A stretch of 22,579 nucleotides of DNA from Actinomycetes bacterium (GTDB taxonomy: Bacteria; Actinomycetota; Actinomycetes; Actinomycetales; Cellulomonadaceae), in NCBI GenBank assembly GCA_023389455.1, contig JAEWEJ010000130.1, forward strand, positions 1 through 22,579, in the 5' to 3' direction. Numbering within the stretch: the stretch's first letter is position 1; every line of letters begins with the position of its first letter. The notes under the pieces are model-generated. The model worked only from the letters and a program-made list of their open reading frames with translations. It did not search any database and was not told where the DNA came from. Shown piece by piece: positions 14,938-22,579 of the stretch. Made by a program: the position numbers and the translations under genes.

Positions 14938-15480
14938 ATGAACCCCAGCACCCGCCGCCGCAAGCGGCTCGTCGCCGCAGGACTCGTCGCCACGGCGCTC
15001 TCGGTCGCCGGGACCGGCGCGGCGATGGCCGCCAACGGCGCGAAGGACGCGCCCGAGGCGGCCGCCGAGCCCGCTACCGGCGTGGAGGAGGCACCCACGG
15101 AGGAGGCCTGGATCACCGAGATGCCGGAGGGCTTCTCCCCCGCGCAGCTCGAGGCCCTCGAGGCAGCGGGCTACACGGTCGAGGACCTCGACGCCCTCGG
15201 CACCCTGTGGGGCACCGAGTACACGGACACCAAGGTGCGTGCCGGCCAGATGCTGCTCGACGGTGTCGAGCTGCCGGTCGCCCCGGGCTCCACGCCCTCG
15301 GCCTTCCCGGGCGAGGACGACGCCGCGACCTTCTGGGACGCCGGGTACACGTTCGAGGACGCCGAGGCGCTCGCCGCCCTCTGGGGCGTCGAGATCTGGG
15401 ACGCCAAGGTCCGCGCCGGCCAGGCGATCACCGCCGGTGAGGCCGTCCCGATCGCCCCGGGGGCGTCCGTCACCCCCTGA
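14938..15480 (+). CDS. Small secreted protein with two ~50-residue repeats
   Basis: A 180-residue exported protein of no family I recognise. A basic start (TRRRKR) and hydrophobic stretch end at AAMA, with probable cleavage after residue 31. An acidic Ala/Glu/Pro-rich segment (32-62) follows, then two related repeats at about 66-118 and 122-176. Each has AGYT.ED..AL..LWG.E, then K.RAGQ, then P.APG. The same pair of repeats forms the outer part of the membrane protein encoded at 17207-17983; first repeats are identical at about 33 of 53 positions. The start ATG has GGAGGA upstream. It heads a likely operon with an amidoligase, a sigma factor and that membrane protein, so it may be the secreted ligand, substrate or target of the system. 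Function is inferred only from context. Confidence 0.85.
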   Translation: MNPSTRRRKRLVAAGLVATALSVAGTGAAMAANGAKDAPEAAAEPATGVEEAPTEEAWITEMPEGFSPAQLEALEAAGYTVEDLDALGTLWGTEYTDTKVRAGQMLLDGVELPVAPGSTPSAFPGEDDAATFWDAGYTFEDAEALAALWGVEIWDAKVRAGQAITAGEAVPIAPGASVTP

Positions 15481-15525
15481 CGACCGCCCACCCTCTGACC
15501 GGACGAGACGACGACGAGGACACCC

Positions 15526-16611
15526 GTGGACGAGCTGATGCTGCGCACCGGATTCGAGATCGAGCTGCTGGCCCCACCGGGCTCCGACCGGCAGGCGCTG
15601 GCCGACGTCATCGCGGCACGCACCGGCGGCCACGTCCGGCGGGAGCTCCACGCCGACAGCCAGCCCTCACCGGTGCCGGGCGTCAGCGTCTTCCGTCACC
15701 TGTCGCCGGCGTTCGCGGTGATCGGCGCGCAGGGGGAGCCGATCGCACGCCTCGTCGACGACATCACCATCGAGGCGGACCTCGCCCCGGTGCCCCGGTC
15801 GCACCCGCCGCCCCGGCACCGGGGGTGGTACCGGCTGATCACCGACGAGGGTCGCCTGCTGCGGCTCGTCGAGCGTCACGTCGACCCCCACGCCCCGATG
15901 TCCACCGTGCTCGAGCCGGTCGCCGCGCTCTTCGGGGTGGACGTCGACGTCCTGCCCGCCGCGGCCCGCGTCAACGACCCCACCGGCGCGTCGATCGCGG
16001 TCGCGCTGCCCCTGCCGTCCGGGCGCGAGCGCCCGTGCGAGATCGTCACCCCGCCCGTCGCCCGGGACCACGCACGGGTGCTCGAGCGGCTCCTCGGCCC
16101 GGCGCGCGAGCTGGGGTTCACGGTGCCGCAGGAGGCGGCCGTGCACCTGCACGTCGACGCGGGCCCGTTCCGCCGGTCCTCGGCCCTCGCCAACCTCGTG
16201 CGGCTGTTCGCGCACTGGCGCGAGCCGCTGTGGGCCGCGCTCGGCACCAACCCGCGCTGCCGGCGGCTGGCCCCGCTCCCCGACGCGCTCGTCCGGCTCG
16301 TCGAGCACGGCTGGCAGGACACCGACGCCGGGTGGGTCGGGTTGCGGGACGCCGCCCGTGCCGTCGGCCTGACGAAGTACGCGGACGTCAACCTCGTCCA
16401 GCTCGTCGCGGAGCGCCCGGTGCGCCACACCGTCGAGGTCCGCATCCTGCCCGGCGCGATCGACACGCGCTCGATCGTCGAGCGCGCGGCCCTCGTCGAG
16501 CGGCTGCTGCTGCGCTGCCTCGAGCCCGACCCGGTGCCGCCGCCCGGGCCGGACGCGGCGCACGACCCCCGCGCGGCGCTCGACGAGCTGCTCGCCGTGG
16601 CGGTCCGGTGA
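15526..16611 (+). CDS. Putative amidoligase (Amidoligase_2 family, glutamine-synthetase-like fold)
   Basis: A 361-residue cytoplasmic protein resembling the COOH-NH2 ligases that form amide or peptide bonds on small metabolites or protein side chains with ATP. Supporting blocks are the N-terminal TGFEIELL (Glu11, Glu13, a metal-binding E-x-E), CEIVTPP (Glu172), VHLHVDA (His207, His209), ADVNLVQL and the C-terminal VEVRILPGAID (Glu304, Arg306). Their order and spacing match the Amidoligase_2 pattern. GTG at 15526 is taken as start because GAGGA lies about 6 nt upstream; ATG at 15538 is possible. It begins 45 nt after the secreted repeat gene and overlaps the sigma gene by 4 nt. The substrate is unknown; the neighbouring repeat protein is the obvious candidate, but this is inference. 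Confidence 0.72.
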   Translation: MDELMLRTGFEIELLAPPGSDRQALADVIAARTGGHVRRELHADSQPSPVPGVSVFRHLSPAFAVIGAQGEPIARLVDDITIEADLAPVPRSHPPPRHRGWYRLITDEGRLLRLVERHVDPHAPMSTVLEPVAALFGVDVDVLPAAARVNDPTGASIAVALPLPSGRERPCEIVTPPVARDHARVLERLLGPARELGFTVPQEAAVHLHVDAGPFRRSSALANLVRLFAHWREPLWAALGTNPRCRRLAPLPDALVRLVEHGWQDTDAGWVGLRDAARAVGLTKYADVNLVQLVAERPVRHTVEVRILPGAIDTRSIVERAALVERLLLRCLEPDPVPPPGPDAAHDPRAALDELLAVAVR

Positions 16612-17210
16612 CGTCGCTGGGGGCCCTGAGCCCCGAGAGCGCGGAGATCCCGGTCGTCACGCTGGCGCAGCGGCGCAGCGCCCGCAGCGCCGAGGCGCCG
16701 GCACCGACCCGGGTGCTCGACGAGGTCGTCCGCACCCACCTGCCCGGCCTGCTGCGGTACGCGACCGTCCTGGTCGGCGACGGGCACACCGCCGCCGACC
16801 TCGTCCAGGAGGTGCTGCTGCGCGCGCACGTGCGCTGGCACCGCATCGCGCTGATGGACCGCCCGGACCTCTACCTGCGGCGCATGGTGACCAACGAGCA
16901 CCTGTCGTGGCGGCGGCGCTGGCACGTGCGGACCGTGCACCCCGCGTCGGACGACGTGCTCGCCGCGCACGCGCCCCCGCAACGCGACCACGCCGACGCC
17001 CTCGCCCGCGACGACGTCATGTGGCAGCACCTGGCCTCGCTGCCGCCGCGCCAGCGCACCGTCCTCGTGCTGCGCTACTACGAGGGCCTCACCGACCCCG
17101 AGATCGCCCAGGTGCTGGGCACGTCGAGCGCGACGGTGCGCTCGCACGCCGCCCGCGCCCTGGCCACCCTGCGCGACACCGACCTCACGACCGCACCGGA
17201 GACACGATGA
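16608..17210 (+). CDS. ECF sigma factor, SigE family
   Basis: A 200-residue RNA polymerase sigma factor of the actinobacterial SigE family. After a roughly 35-residue N-terminal extension, region 2 runs from LDEVVRTHLPGLLRYATVL through HTAADLVQEVLLRAHVRW to YLRRMVTNEHLSWRRRW. Region 4 is LASLPPRQRTVLVLRYYEGLTDPEIAQVLGTS with the DNA-binding helix ATVRSHAARALATLR. The GTG start overlaps the amidoligase TGA (GTGA), and the stop overlaps the next ATG (ATGA), so all three are translationally coupled. The next gene has the position and topology of a cognate anti-sigma factor. Its promoter targets are not visible; autoregulation is likely but unproven. Confidence 0.9.
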   Translation: MTSLGALSPESAEIPVVTLAQRRSARSAEAPAPTRVLDEVVRTHLPGLLRYATVLVGDGHTAADLVQEVLLRAHVRWHRIALMDRPDLYLRRMVTNEHLSWRRRWHVRTVHPASDDVLAAHAPPQRDHADALARDDVMWQHLASLPPRQRTVLVLRYYEGLTDPEIAQVLGTSSATVRSHAARALATLRDTDLTTAPETR

Positions 17211-17983
17211 GCCCGCACCACCGACCTCCCGGCGACCCCGCGCCCGACGCCGAGCTGACCGCACGGATCACCGGTGCCCTCCACCGGCGCGCCGCCGCCG
17301 CTCCCGACCCCGCCGTGGTCGCCACGCGGCTCGCGTCGGAGGTCGCCCGTCGCTCCTCCCCGCGGGCCGTCGCGCTGCGCCGCGGCGGCCACGTCCTCGC
17401 GGCAGGCGTCGTCACCGGCACGTTCGCCGTCGCTGCGGCCGGTGCCGCGGCCGCGACGAACCCGTACTCCCAGGTCGCGGTGGCCGTCGAGGACGCGGCA
17501 CGGACGGTCGGCCTCGACGTGTCCTTCCTGCCGAACGGCCTCACCCGCGAGCAGTACGACGCCGTCTTCGCCGCGGGCTACGACAGCCCGGACCTCGACG
17601 CGCTCAGCGAGCTGTGGAGCACCGACTACATGGCCACCAAGGCGCGCGTGGGTCAGATGCTGCTCGACGGCGTCGAGGTCCCGGTCGCCCCCGGCTCGGT
17701 CACGTACGTCCCGAACGTCCCGGGCGAGCCCGAGTTCAACGCGTTCTTCGCCGGCGGGTACACGTACGAGGACGCCGAGGCCCTCGGTGCCCTGTGGGGC
17801 ATCGAGGCGCACGAGGCGAAGGAGCGCGGCGGCGCGGCGCTCCTCGAGGGCGGGGCGCTGCCGCTGCCGCCCTCGCAGGCGCCGGCGGAGACACCACCGA
17901 CGGCGGCACCGTCGGGACCGACGTCGGCTCCCGAGCCGCCGCCGGCCACGGCACCGCGGCCCGGCCCGACCACCGGCGGCTGA
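17207..17983 (+). CDS. Single-pass membrane protein with external repeats, probable anti-sigma factor
   Basis: A 258-residue protein of unrecognised family. Residues 1-60 are cytoplasmic, with a helix (DAELTARITGALHRRAA) and a basic end. One transmembrane helix lies at about 62-84. Outside, two repeats (about 102-154 and 165-213) match those of the secreted protein encoded at 14938-15480. A Pro/Thr/Ala tail (214-258) may cross the cell wall. Translation is coupled to the sigma gene by a 4-nt overlap, and N-in topology with a short cytoplasmic domain is the classic anti-sigma layout. No zinc-binding H-x3-C-x2-C motif is present, so it would be a non-ZAS anti-sigma or a regulator of another kind. 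The shared repeats suggest that it senses or binds the secreted paralogue, or that both bind the same partner. Confidence 0.8.
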   Translation: MSPHHRPPGDPAPDAELTARITGALHRRAAAAPDPAVVATRLASEVARRSSPRAVALRRGGHVLAAGVVTGTFAVAAAGAAAATNPYSQVAVAVEDAARTVGLDVSFLPNGLTREQYDAVFAAGYDSPDLDALSELWSTDYMATKARVGQMLLDGVEVPVAPGSVTYVPNVPGEPEFNAFFAGGYTYEDAEALGALWGIEAHEAKERGGAALLEGGALPLPPSQAPAETPPTAAPSGPTSAPEPPPATAPRPGPTTGG

Positions 17984-18025
17984 GGGCCGCTGCCGGCGGC
18001 ACGCGGGTCGGCCCAGGAACGCGAG

Positions 18026-18061
18026 AGGCCGGCCCGCCCCGGCGGGGGGACGGACCGGCCT
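18026..18061. terminator. Terminator hairpin between convergent operons
   Basis: AGGCCGG (18026-18032) pairs with CCGGCCT (18055-18061). Inside, CCCGCC (18033-18038) pairs with GGCGGG (18041-18046) across CC. It lies between the sigma operon stop at 17983 and the asd stop at 18078 and could serve both directions. Confidence 0.6.
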
Positions 18062-18077
18062 GTCGACGACGGGACGG

Positions 18078-19139
18078 TCAGGCGCGGCCGACCGCGAACC
18101 GGCGGGTCGCCAGCACCTCGGCGATCTGCACCGCGTTGAGCGCCGCGCCCTTGCGCAGGTTGTCGTTGCTGATGAACAGCGCGAGCCCGCGTCCCTCGGG
18201 GGCGCCCTCGTCCTGCCGGATGCGGCCGACGAACGACGGGTCCTGCCCGGCCGCGACCAGCGGCGTGGGGACGTCAGCGAGCTGCACGCCCGGGGCCGTG
18301 GCCAGCAGCTCGGTCGCGCGCTCGACGGAGATCGCGCGCTCGAACTCCGCGTTGACGCTCAGCGAGTGCCCCGTGAACACCGGCACGCGCACGCACGTGC
18401 CCGAGACCAGCAGGTCCGGGACGTCGAGGATCTTGCGCGACTCGTGCCGCAGCTTCTGCTCCTCGTCGGTCTCGTGCAGCCCGTCCTCGACGATCGACCC
18501 GGCCAGCGGGATGACGTCGAACGCGATCGGGGCGACGTACTTCTCCGGCGCGGGGAACGTGACCGCGCTGCCGTCCTGCACGAGGGCGAGCGTGTCCTGC
18601 TCGACCGCGGCCCGCACCTGGGAGTCCAGCTCCTGCGCACCGGCCAGGCCCGACCCGGACACCGCCTGGTACGTGGAGACGACGAGCCGACGCAGGCCCG
18701 CCTCGTCGTGCAGCACCTTGAGCACGGGCATCGCGGCCATGGTCGTGCAGTTCGGGTTCGCGACGATCCCGATCTCGATCTCGTCGAGCGCCTGCGGGTT
18801 GACCTCGGACACCACGAGCGGCACCCGCGGGTCCCGGCGCCACGCCGAGGAGTTGTCGACGACGATCGCACCGGCCTCGGCGAACCGCGGAGCGTGCTCC
18901 TTGGACGTGCCGCCACCGGCGGAGAACAGCGCGATGTCGATGCCCGACAGGTCGGCCGTCGCGACGTCCTCGACGACGACGTCCTCCCCGCGCCACGGCA
19001 GGGTCGTGCCCGCGGAGCGCGCGGACGCGAAGTAGCGGATCGACGCGACGGGGAAGTCGCGCTCGTCGAGCAGCCGGCGCATGACCGCGCCGACCTGGCC
19101 GGTCGCCCCGACGACCGCGATCCTCAGGCCCTCGGCCAT
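18078..19139 (-). CDS. asd: Aspartate-semialdehyde dehydrogenase
   Basis: Catalyses NADPH-dependent reduction of aspartyl phosphate to aspartate semialdehyde, the branch step to lysine/diaminopimelate, threonine and methionine. The 353 residues are the usual length. Residues 6-20 are the NADP-binding GATGQVG loop. NPNCTTM carries the catalytic Cys131, and RVPVFTGHSL carries the acid-base His258. FSAGGGTSKE and NSSAWR are further family blocks. The ATG lies 1 nt after the lysC TGA, so lysC-asd form the standard actinobacterial two-gene operon. The product acts in the cytoplasm and feeds peptidoglycan precursor synthesis. Confidence 0.97.
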   Translation of the reverse strand: MAEGLRIAVVGATGQVGAVMRRLLDERDFPVASIRYFASARSAGTTLPWRGEDVVVEDVATADLSGIDIALFSAGGGTSKEHAPRFAEAGAIVVDNSSAWRRDPRVPLVVSEVNPQALDEIEIGIVANPNCTTMAAMPVLKVLHDEAGLRRLVVSTYQAVSGSGLAGAQELDSQVRAAVEQDTLALVQDGSAVTFPAPEKYVAPIAFDVIPLAGSIVEDGLHETDEEQKLRHESRKILDVPDLLVSGTCVRVPVFTGHSLSVNAEFERAISVERATELLATAPGVQLADVPTPLVAAGQDPSFVGRIRQDEGAPEGRGLALFISNDNLRKGAALNAVQIAEVLATRRFAVGRA

Positions 19140-19140
19140 G

Positions 19141-20406
19141 TCAGCGCCCCGTCCCGCCGTACACGACGGCCTCGGTGTCGTCGGCGTCCAGGTCGAACGC
19201 CGTGTGCACGGCCCGCACGGCGTCGTCCAGCGAGTCCGCGCGGGTGACGACGGAGATGCGGATCTCCGACGTCGAGATCATCTCGATGTTGATGCCGGCC
19301 TCGGACAGCGCGGCGAACAGCTTCGCGGACACCCCGGGGTGCGACTTCATGCCGGCACCGATGAGCGAGAGCTTGCCGATCGTGTCGTCGTACTGCAGCG
19401 ACTGGAAGCCGATCGTCGGCTGGTCCGTCGTCAGCGCGGACGTCGCGGCCGCGCCGTCGCTCGCGGGCAGCGTGAAGGAGATGTCCGTCTGCCCCGTCGC
19501 GGCGATCGACACGTTCTGCACGATCATGTCGATGTTCACGCCGGCGCTGGCGACGACCTCGAAGATGCGCGCGGCCTTGCCGGGGACGTCGGGCACGCCG
19601 ACGACCGTGATCTTGGCCTCGCTGCGGTCGTGCGCGACGCCCGCGATGATCGGCTGCTCCATGCTGGGGTCCTCCTGGTTCGTCACGAGCGTGCCGGTGT
19701 GCGTCGAGAACGACGAGCGCACGTGCACGGGCACGTCGTACCGGCGGGCGTACTCGACGCAGCGCGGCATGAGCACCTTGGCACCGCTCGCGGCCATCTC
19801 GAGCATCTCGTCGTAGCCGATGCGGTCCCGCTTGCGGGCGGTCGGCACGATGCGGGGGTCGGCGGTGAACACGCCGTCGACGTCGGTGTAGATCTCGCAC
19901 ACGTCGGCCTTGAGCGACGCCGCGAGCGCCACGGCCGTGGTGTCGGAGCCGCCGCGTCCCAGCGTCGTCACGTCGTTCGTCGACGGGTTGACACCCTGGA
20001 AGCCGGCGACGATCGCGACCTCGCCGCGCGCGATGGTGTCCTTGATGCGGCTGGGCGACACGTCGATGATGTGCGCCTTGCCGTACACCTCGTCGGTGAT
20101 GACGCCGGCCTGCTGGCCGGTGAAGGACTTCGCCTCGACGCCCAGGTTGTGGATCGCCATCGCGAGCAGCGACATCGAGATCCGCTCGCCCGCGGTCAGC
20201 AGGATGTCCATCTCCCGCACCGGCGGCAGCGGCGTGACCTGCTGCGCGAGGTCGATCAGCTCGTCGGTGGTGTCCCCCATGGCCGAGACGACGACGACCA
20301 CGTCGTTCCCGGCCTTGCGCGTCTCGACGACCCTCTTCGCGACGCGCTTGATGCTGGCGGCGTCGGCGACGGACGAGCCGCCGAACTTCTGGACGATGAG
20401 GGCCAC
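19141..20406 (-). CDS. lysC: Aspartokinase (alpha subunit, full length)
   Basis: Phosphorylates aspartate, the first committed step of the aspartate family. The length, 421 aa, equals that usual for the actinobacterial enzyme. The kinase domain (about 1-245) begins with the ATP/aspartate motif KFGGSSV (residues 7-13) and includes GRGGSDTTA and TDVDGVFTADPR. Two ACT domains follow at about 265-335 and 345-410, starting at ITVVGVPDVPGKAARIF and LSLIGAGMKSHPGVSAKLF, the usual site of feedback inhibition by lysine and threonine. It uses a GTG start with only a weak Shine-Dalgarno. A -10-like TACACT lies about 40 nt upstream. A second in-frame start at residue 249 would give a separate regulatory beta subunit. 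Confidence 0.97.
   Translation of the reverse strand: MALIVQKFGGSSVADAASIKRVAKRVVETRKAGNDVVVVVSAMGDTTDELIDLAQQVTPLPPVREMDILLTAGERISMSLLAMAIHNLGVEAKSFTGQQAGVITDEVYGKAHIIDVSPSRIKDTIARGEVAIVAGFQGVNPSTNDVTTLGRGGSDTTAVALAASLKADVCEIYTDVDGVFTADPRIVPTARKRDRIGYDEMLEMAASGAKVLMPRCVEYARRYDVPVHVRSSFSTHTGTLVTNQEDPSMEQPIIAGVAHDRSEAKITVVGVPDVPGKAARIFEVVASAGVNIDMIVQNVSIAATGQTDISFTLPASDGAAATSALTTDQPTIGFQSLQYDDTIGKLSLIGAGMKSHPGVSAKLFAALSEAGINIEMISTSEIRISVVTRADSLDDAVRAVHTAFDLDADDTEAVVYGGTGR
19660..19676 (-). promoter_or_regulatory. Internal ribosome-binding site and start for the LysC beta subunit
   Basis: On the minus strand AGGAGG (19676-19671) lies 8 nt before an in-frame ATG (19662-19660) at codon 249 of lysC. 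The product would be 173 residues (19141-19662), beginning MEQPIIAGVA and covering both ACT domains. Corynebacterium and Bacillus make an aspartokinase beta subunit from the same kind of internal start and assemble an alpha2-beta2 enzyme. The site is much stronger than that of the alpha start. Confidence 0.75.
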
Positions 20407-20446
20407 GGGTTCGGACGCTTCCGGATGAGCGGTCAGGGACGCGGAG

Positions 20447-20452
20447 AGTGTA
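20447..20452 (-). promoter_or_regulatory. Possible -10 element of the lysC-asd operon
   Basis: The minus strand reads TACACT, a good TAnnnT hexamer, about 40 nt before the lysC GTG. No strong -35 is seen 17-18 nt upstream. The rest of the 238-nt divergent gap (20407-20644) holds GAAGCGATTG at 20516-20525, a weak resemblance to the GH48/GH127 operator-like core, and no gene. Confidence 0.35.
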
Positions 20453-20644
20453 GGCCGGGCCCAGGATGCGGACGTCCGGGATTTCGCATGGCGGACACAG
20501 GGGTCCGTGTGATGTGAAGCGATTGGGCACCTGGCCCACGAGCCGTCGGCGGCGCACGCTCGGCTGGTCGAGCGACGTCCGGCGTCCGGACCGCCGCACC
20601 ACCGCGCCGCGCACCGTCGCGACGCGCGCCATCAGGGGAGAACC

Positions 20645-21937
<1,293 letters not shown>

Positions 21938-21943
21938 CCGCAC

Positions 21944-21988
21944 GCGCGCCAGGGCGGTCCGGCACGGTGCCGGACCGCCCTCGCGCGC
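21944..21988. terminator. Long palindromic terminator after the CBM2 gene
   Basis: AGGGCGGTCCGGCAC (21951-21965) and its exact complement (21967-21981) flank a single G. After one mismatch, six more GC pairs extend the stem to 21944 and 21988. It starts 7 nt past the CBM2 gene stop and faces the convergent DUF4395 gene, so it may act in both directions. Confidence 0.75.
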
Positions 21989-21996
21989 CGCTGCGG

Positions 21997-22019
21997 GTCG
22001 GGCCGGTGCCGGACCCGAC
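21997..22019. terminator. Second terminator-like hairpin
   Basis: GTCGGGCCGG (21997-22006) pairs with CCGG (22009-22012) and CCCGAC (22014-22019) across a TG loop, with A22013 bulged. It stands 8 nt after the first hairpin in the convergent gap. Confidence 0.5.
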
Positions 22020-22048
22020 CTCGCACGCGGCAGCGGGGCGGGCCGGTG

Positions 22049-22079
22049 CCCACCCGAGCTCCCGCGGAGGTCGGGTGGG
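22049..22079. terminator. Third terminator-like hairpin, next to the DUF4395 stop
   Basis: CCCACCCGA (22049-22057) pairs with TCGGGTGGG (22071-22079), and CTCC/GGAG inside the loop can pair too. It lies 6 nt beyond the stop codon of the minus-strand DUF4395 gene and is probably its own terminator. Confidence 0.6.
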
Positions 22080-22085
22080 GCGACG

Positions 22086-22547
22086 TCAGGCGGTGCGGCT
22101 GCGCAGGCGCAGGCCCAGCAGGTACATCTCGCAGCCGAGGCACAGGCCGAACACCGCGTTGAGGAACGCCGCCACCAGGGCGAAGGCCGCCGCGGCGGGG
22201 ACCGCCCCGGCCACGCCGAGGAGCTCCAGCCCCACGCCGAGCCCCGTGATCACCAGGCCGACGAGCTGCGCGAAGCGGGGCGGGCGCGGGTCCTCGAGGT
22301 CGGTCGGCGGCGCGAGGCGGGGCTGCACGACGCGGCCGAACACCCACGCCTGCCAGGTGCCCGGGACCCCACGCAGGGCGCCGAGCGCGAAGCCGGCCGC
22401 CACCACGGCGAGCCCGACGGTCGCGACCGTCCCGCCACCGAGCAGCAGCACGACGACGAGCAGGACGGCGTTGATCCCGGCGCCGACGCGCGGGCCGCGG
22501 GGGTCGATGCCGGAGGTGGTCGGGTTCGTCGTGCGCAGGTCGGTCAT
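22086..22547 (-). CDS. DUF4395 family membrane protein
   Basis: A 153-residue integral membrane protein with about four helices in two pairs (roughly 22-58 and 91-148). The N-terminal GIDPRGPRVGAGINA and the C-terminal FGLCLGCEMYLLGLRL are characteristic of DUF4395. The latter includes a C-x2-C pair (Cys136, Cys139) at the end of a helix. Members are often found beside thioredoxin-like or rhodanese/sulfurtransferase genes, which suggests a redox or sulfur role. Any such partner would lie upstream of this gene, beyond the right edge. The ATG at 22547 has AAGGAG about 8 nt upstream. The 32 nt to the window end show nothing further. Confidence 0.85.
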   Translation of the reverse strand: MTDLRTTNPTTSGIDPRGPRVGAGINAVLLVVVLLLGGGTVATVGLAVVAAGFALGALRGVPGTWQAWVFGRVVQPRLAPPTDLEDPRPPRFAQLVGLVITGLGVGLELLGVAGAVPAAAAFALVAAFLNAVFGLCLGCEMYLLGLRLRSRTA

Positions 22548-22579
22548 CGGGGGCTCCTTGGGAGGGGACGTGAGGGGGC

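Noticed and set aside
15825..17210. 461-residue frame as the full sigma factor
   Set aside because: Its first 261 codons overlap the amidoligase in another frame and are Arg/Pro-rich. The GTG at 16608, coupled to the amidoligase stop, gives a normal-length sigma factor.
18078..20406. Functional link between lysC-asd and the sigma/amidoligase operon
   Set aside because: The operons are convergent and separated by a terminator; lysC-asd is a standard housekeeping pair.

Overview
The window is very GC-rich DNA with many GTG starts and gene-dense operons, typical of a high-GC actinobacterium. A family 48 cellulase, a CBM2 plus Pro-Thr-linker secreted protein and a Tat-exported arabinofuranosidase with ricin-type carbohydrate-binding repeats point to a plant-cell-wall degrader, most likely Cellulomonas or a close relative. 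This is inferred from gene content; no database comparison was possible.

Left part (1-6706, all on the minus strand): the N-terminal half of a secreted GH48 cellobiohydrolase runs off the left edge. Behind it lies a five-gene transporter operon led by a YtrA-type GntR repressor: gntR, ABC ATPase, membrane protein, paralogous membrane protein, second ABC ATPase, ABC-2 permease. It closes with a strong hairpin terminator. The repressor is preceded by a 17-bp-arm palindrome that also reaches its Shine-Dalgarno sequence.

Middle part (6907-12517): a GH127-type beta-L-arabinofuranosidase with two LacI-like operator sequences upstream is convergent with a MarR-family regulator. The regulator is divergent from an unusual fusion of a luciferase-like (LLM) flavin monooxygenase and a berberine-bridge-type FAD oxidoreductase.

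Region 12720-17983: a lipoprotein serine hydrolase (class C beta-lactamase fold) with four C-terminal membrane helices is followed by the most unusual locus. That locus encodes a small secreted protein with two copies of a ~50-residue repeat, an Amidoligase_2-type enzyme, a SigE-family ECF sigma factor and a single-pass membrane protein. The membrane protein has the layout of an anti-sigma factor, and its outer part carries the same two repeats. The last three genes overlap by 4 nt each. I read this as a candidate undescribed signalling or peptide-modification system.

Right part (18078-22547): the lysC-asd operon of aspartate-family amino-acid synthesis is on the minus strand, with a clear internal start for a LysC beta subunit. 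Divergent from it is a secreted CBM2 protein with a possible Cip1-like C-terminal domain, then three consecutive terminator-like hairpins, and a convergent DUF4395 membrane protein at the right edge. I recognise no tRNA, rRNA, insertion sequence, CRISPR array or phage gene.
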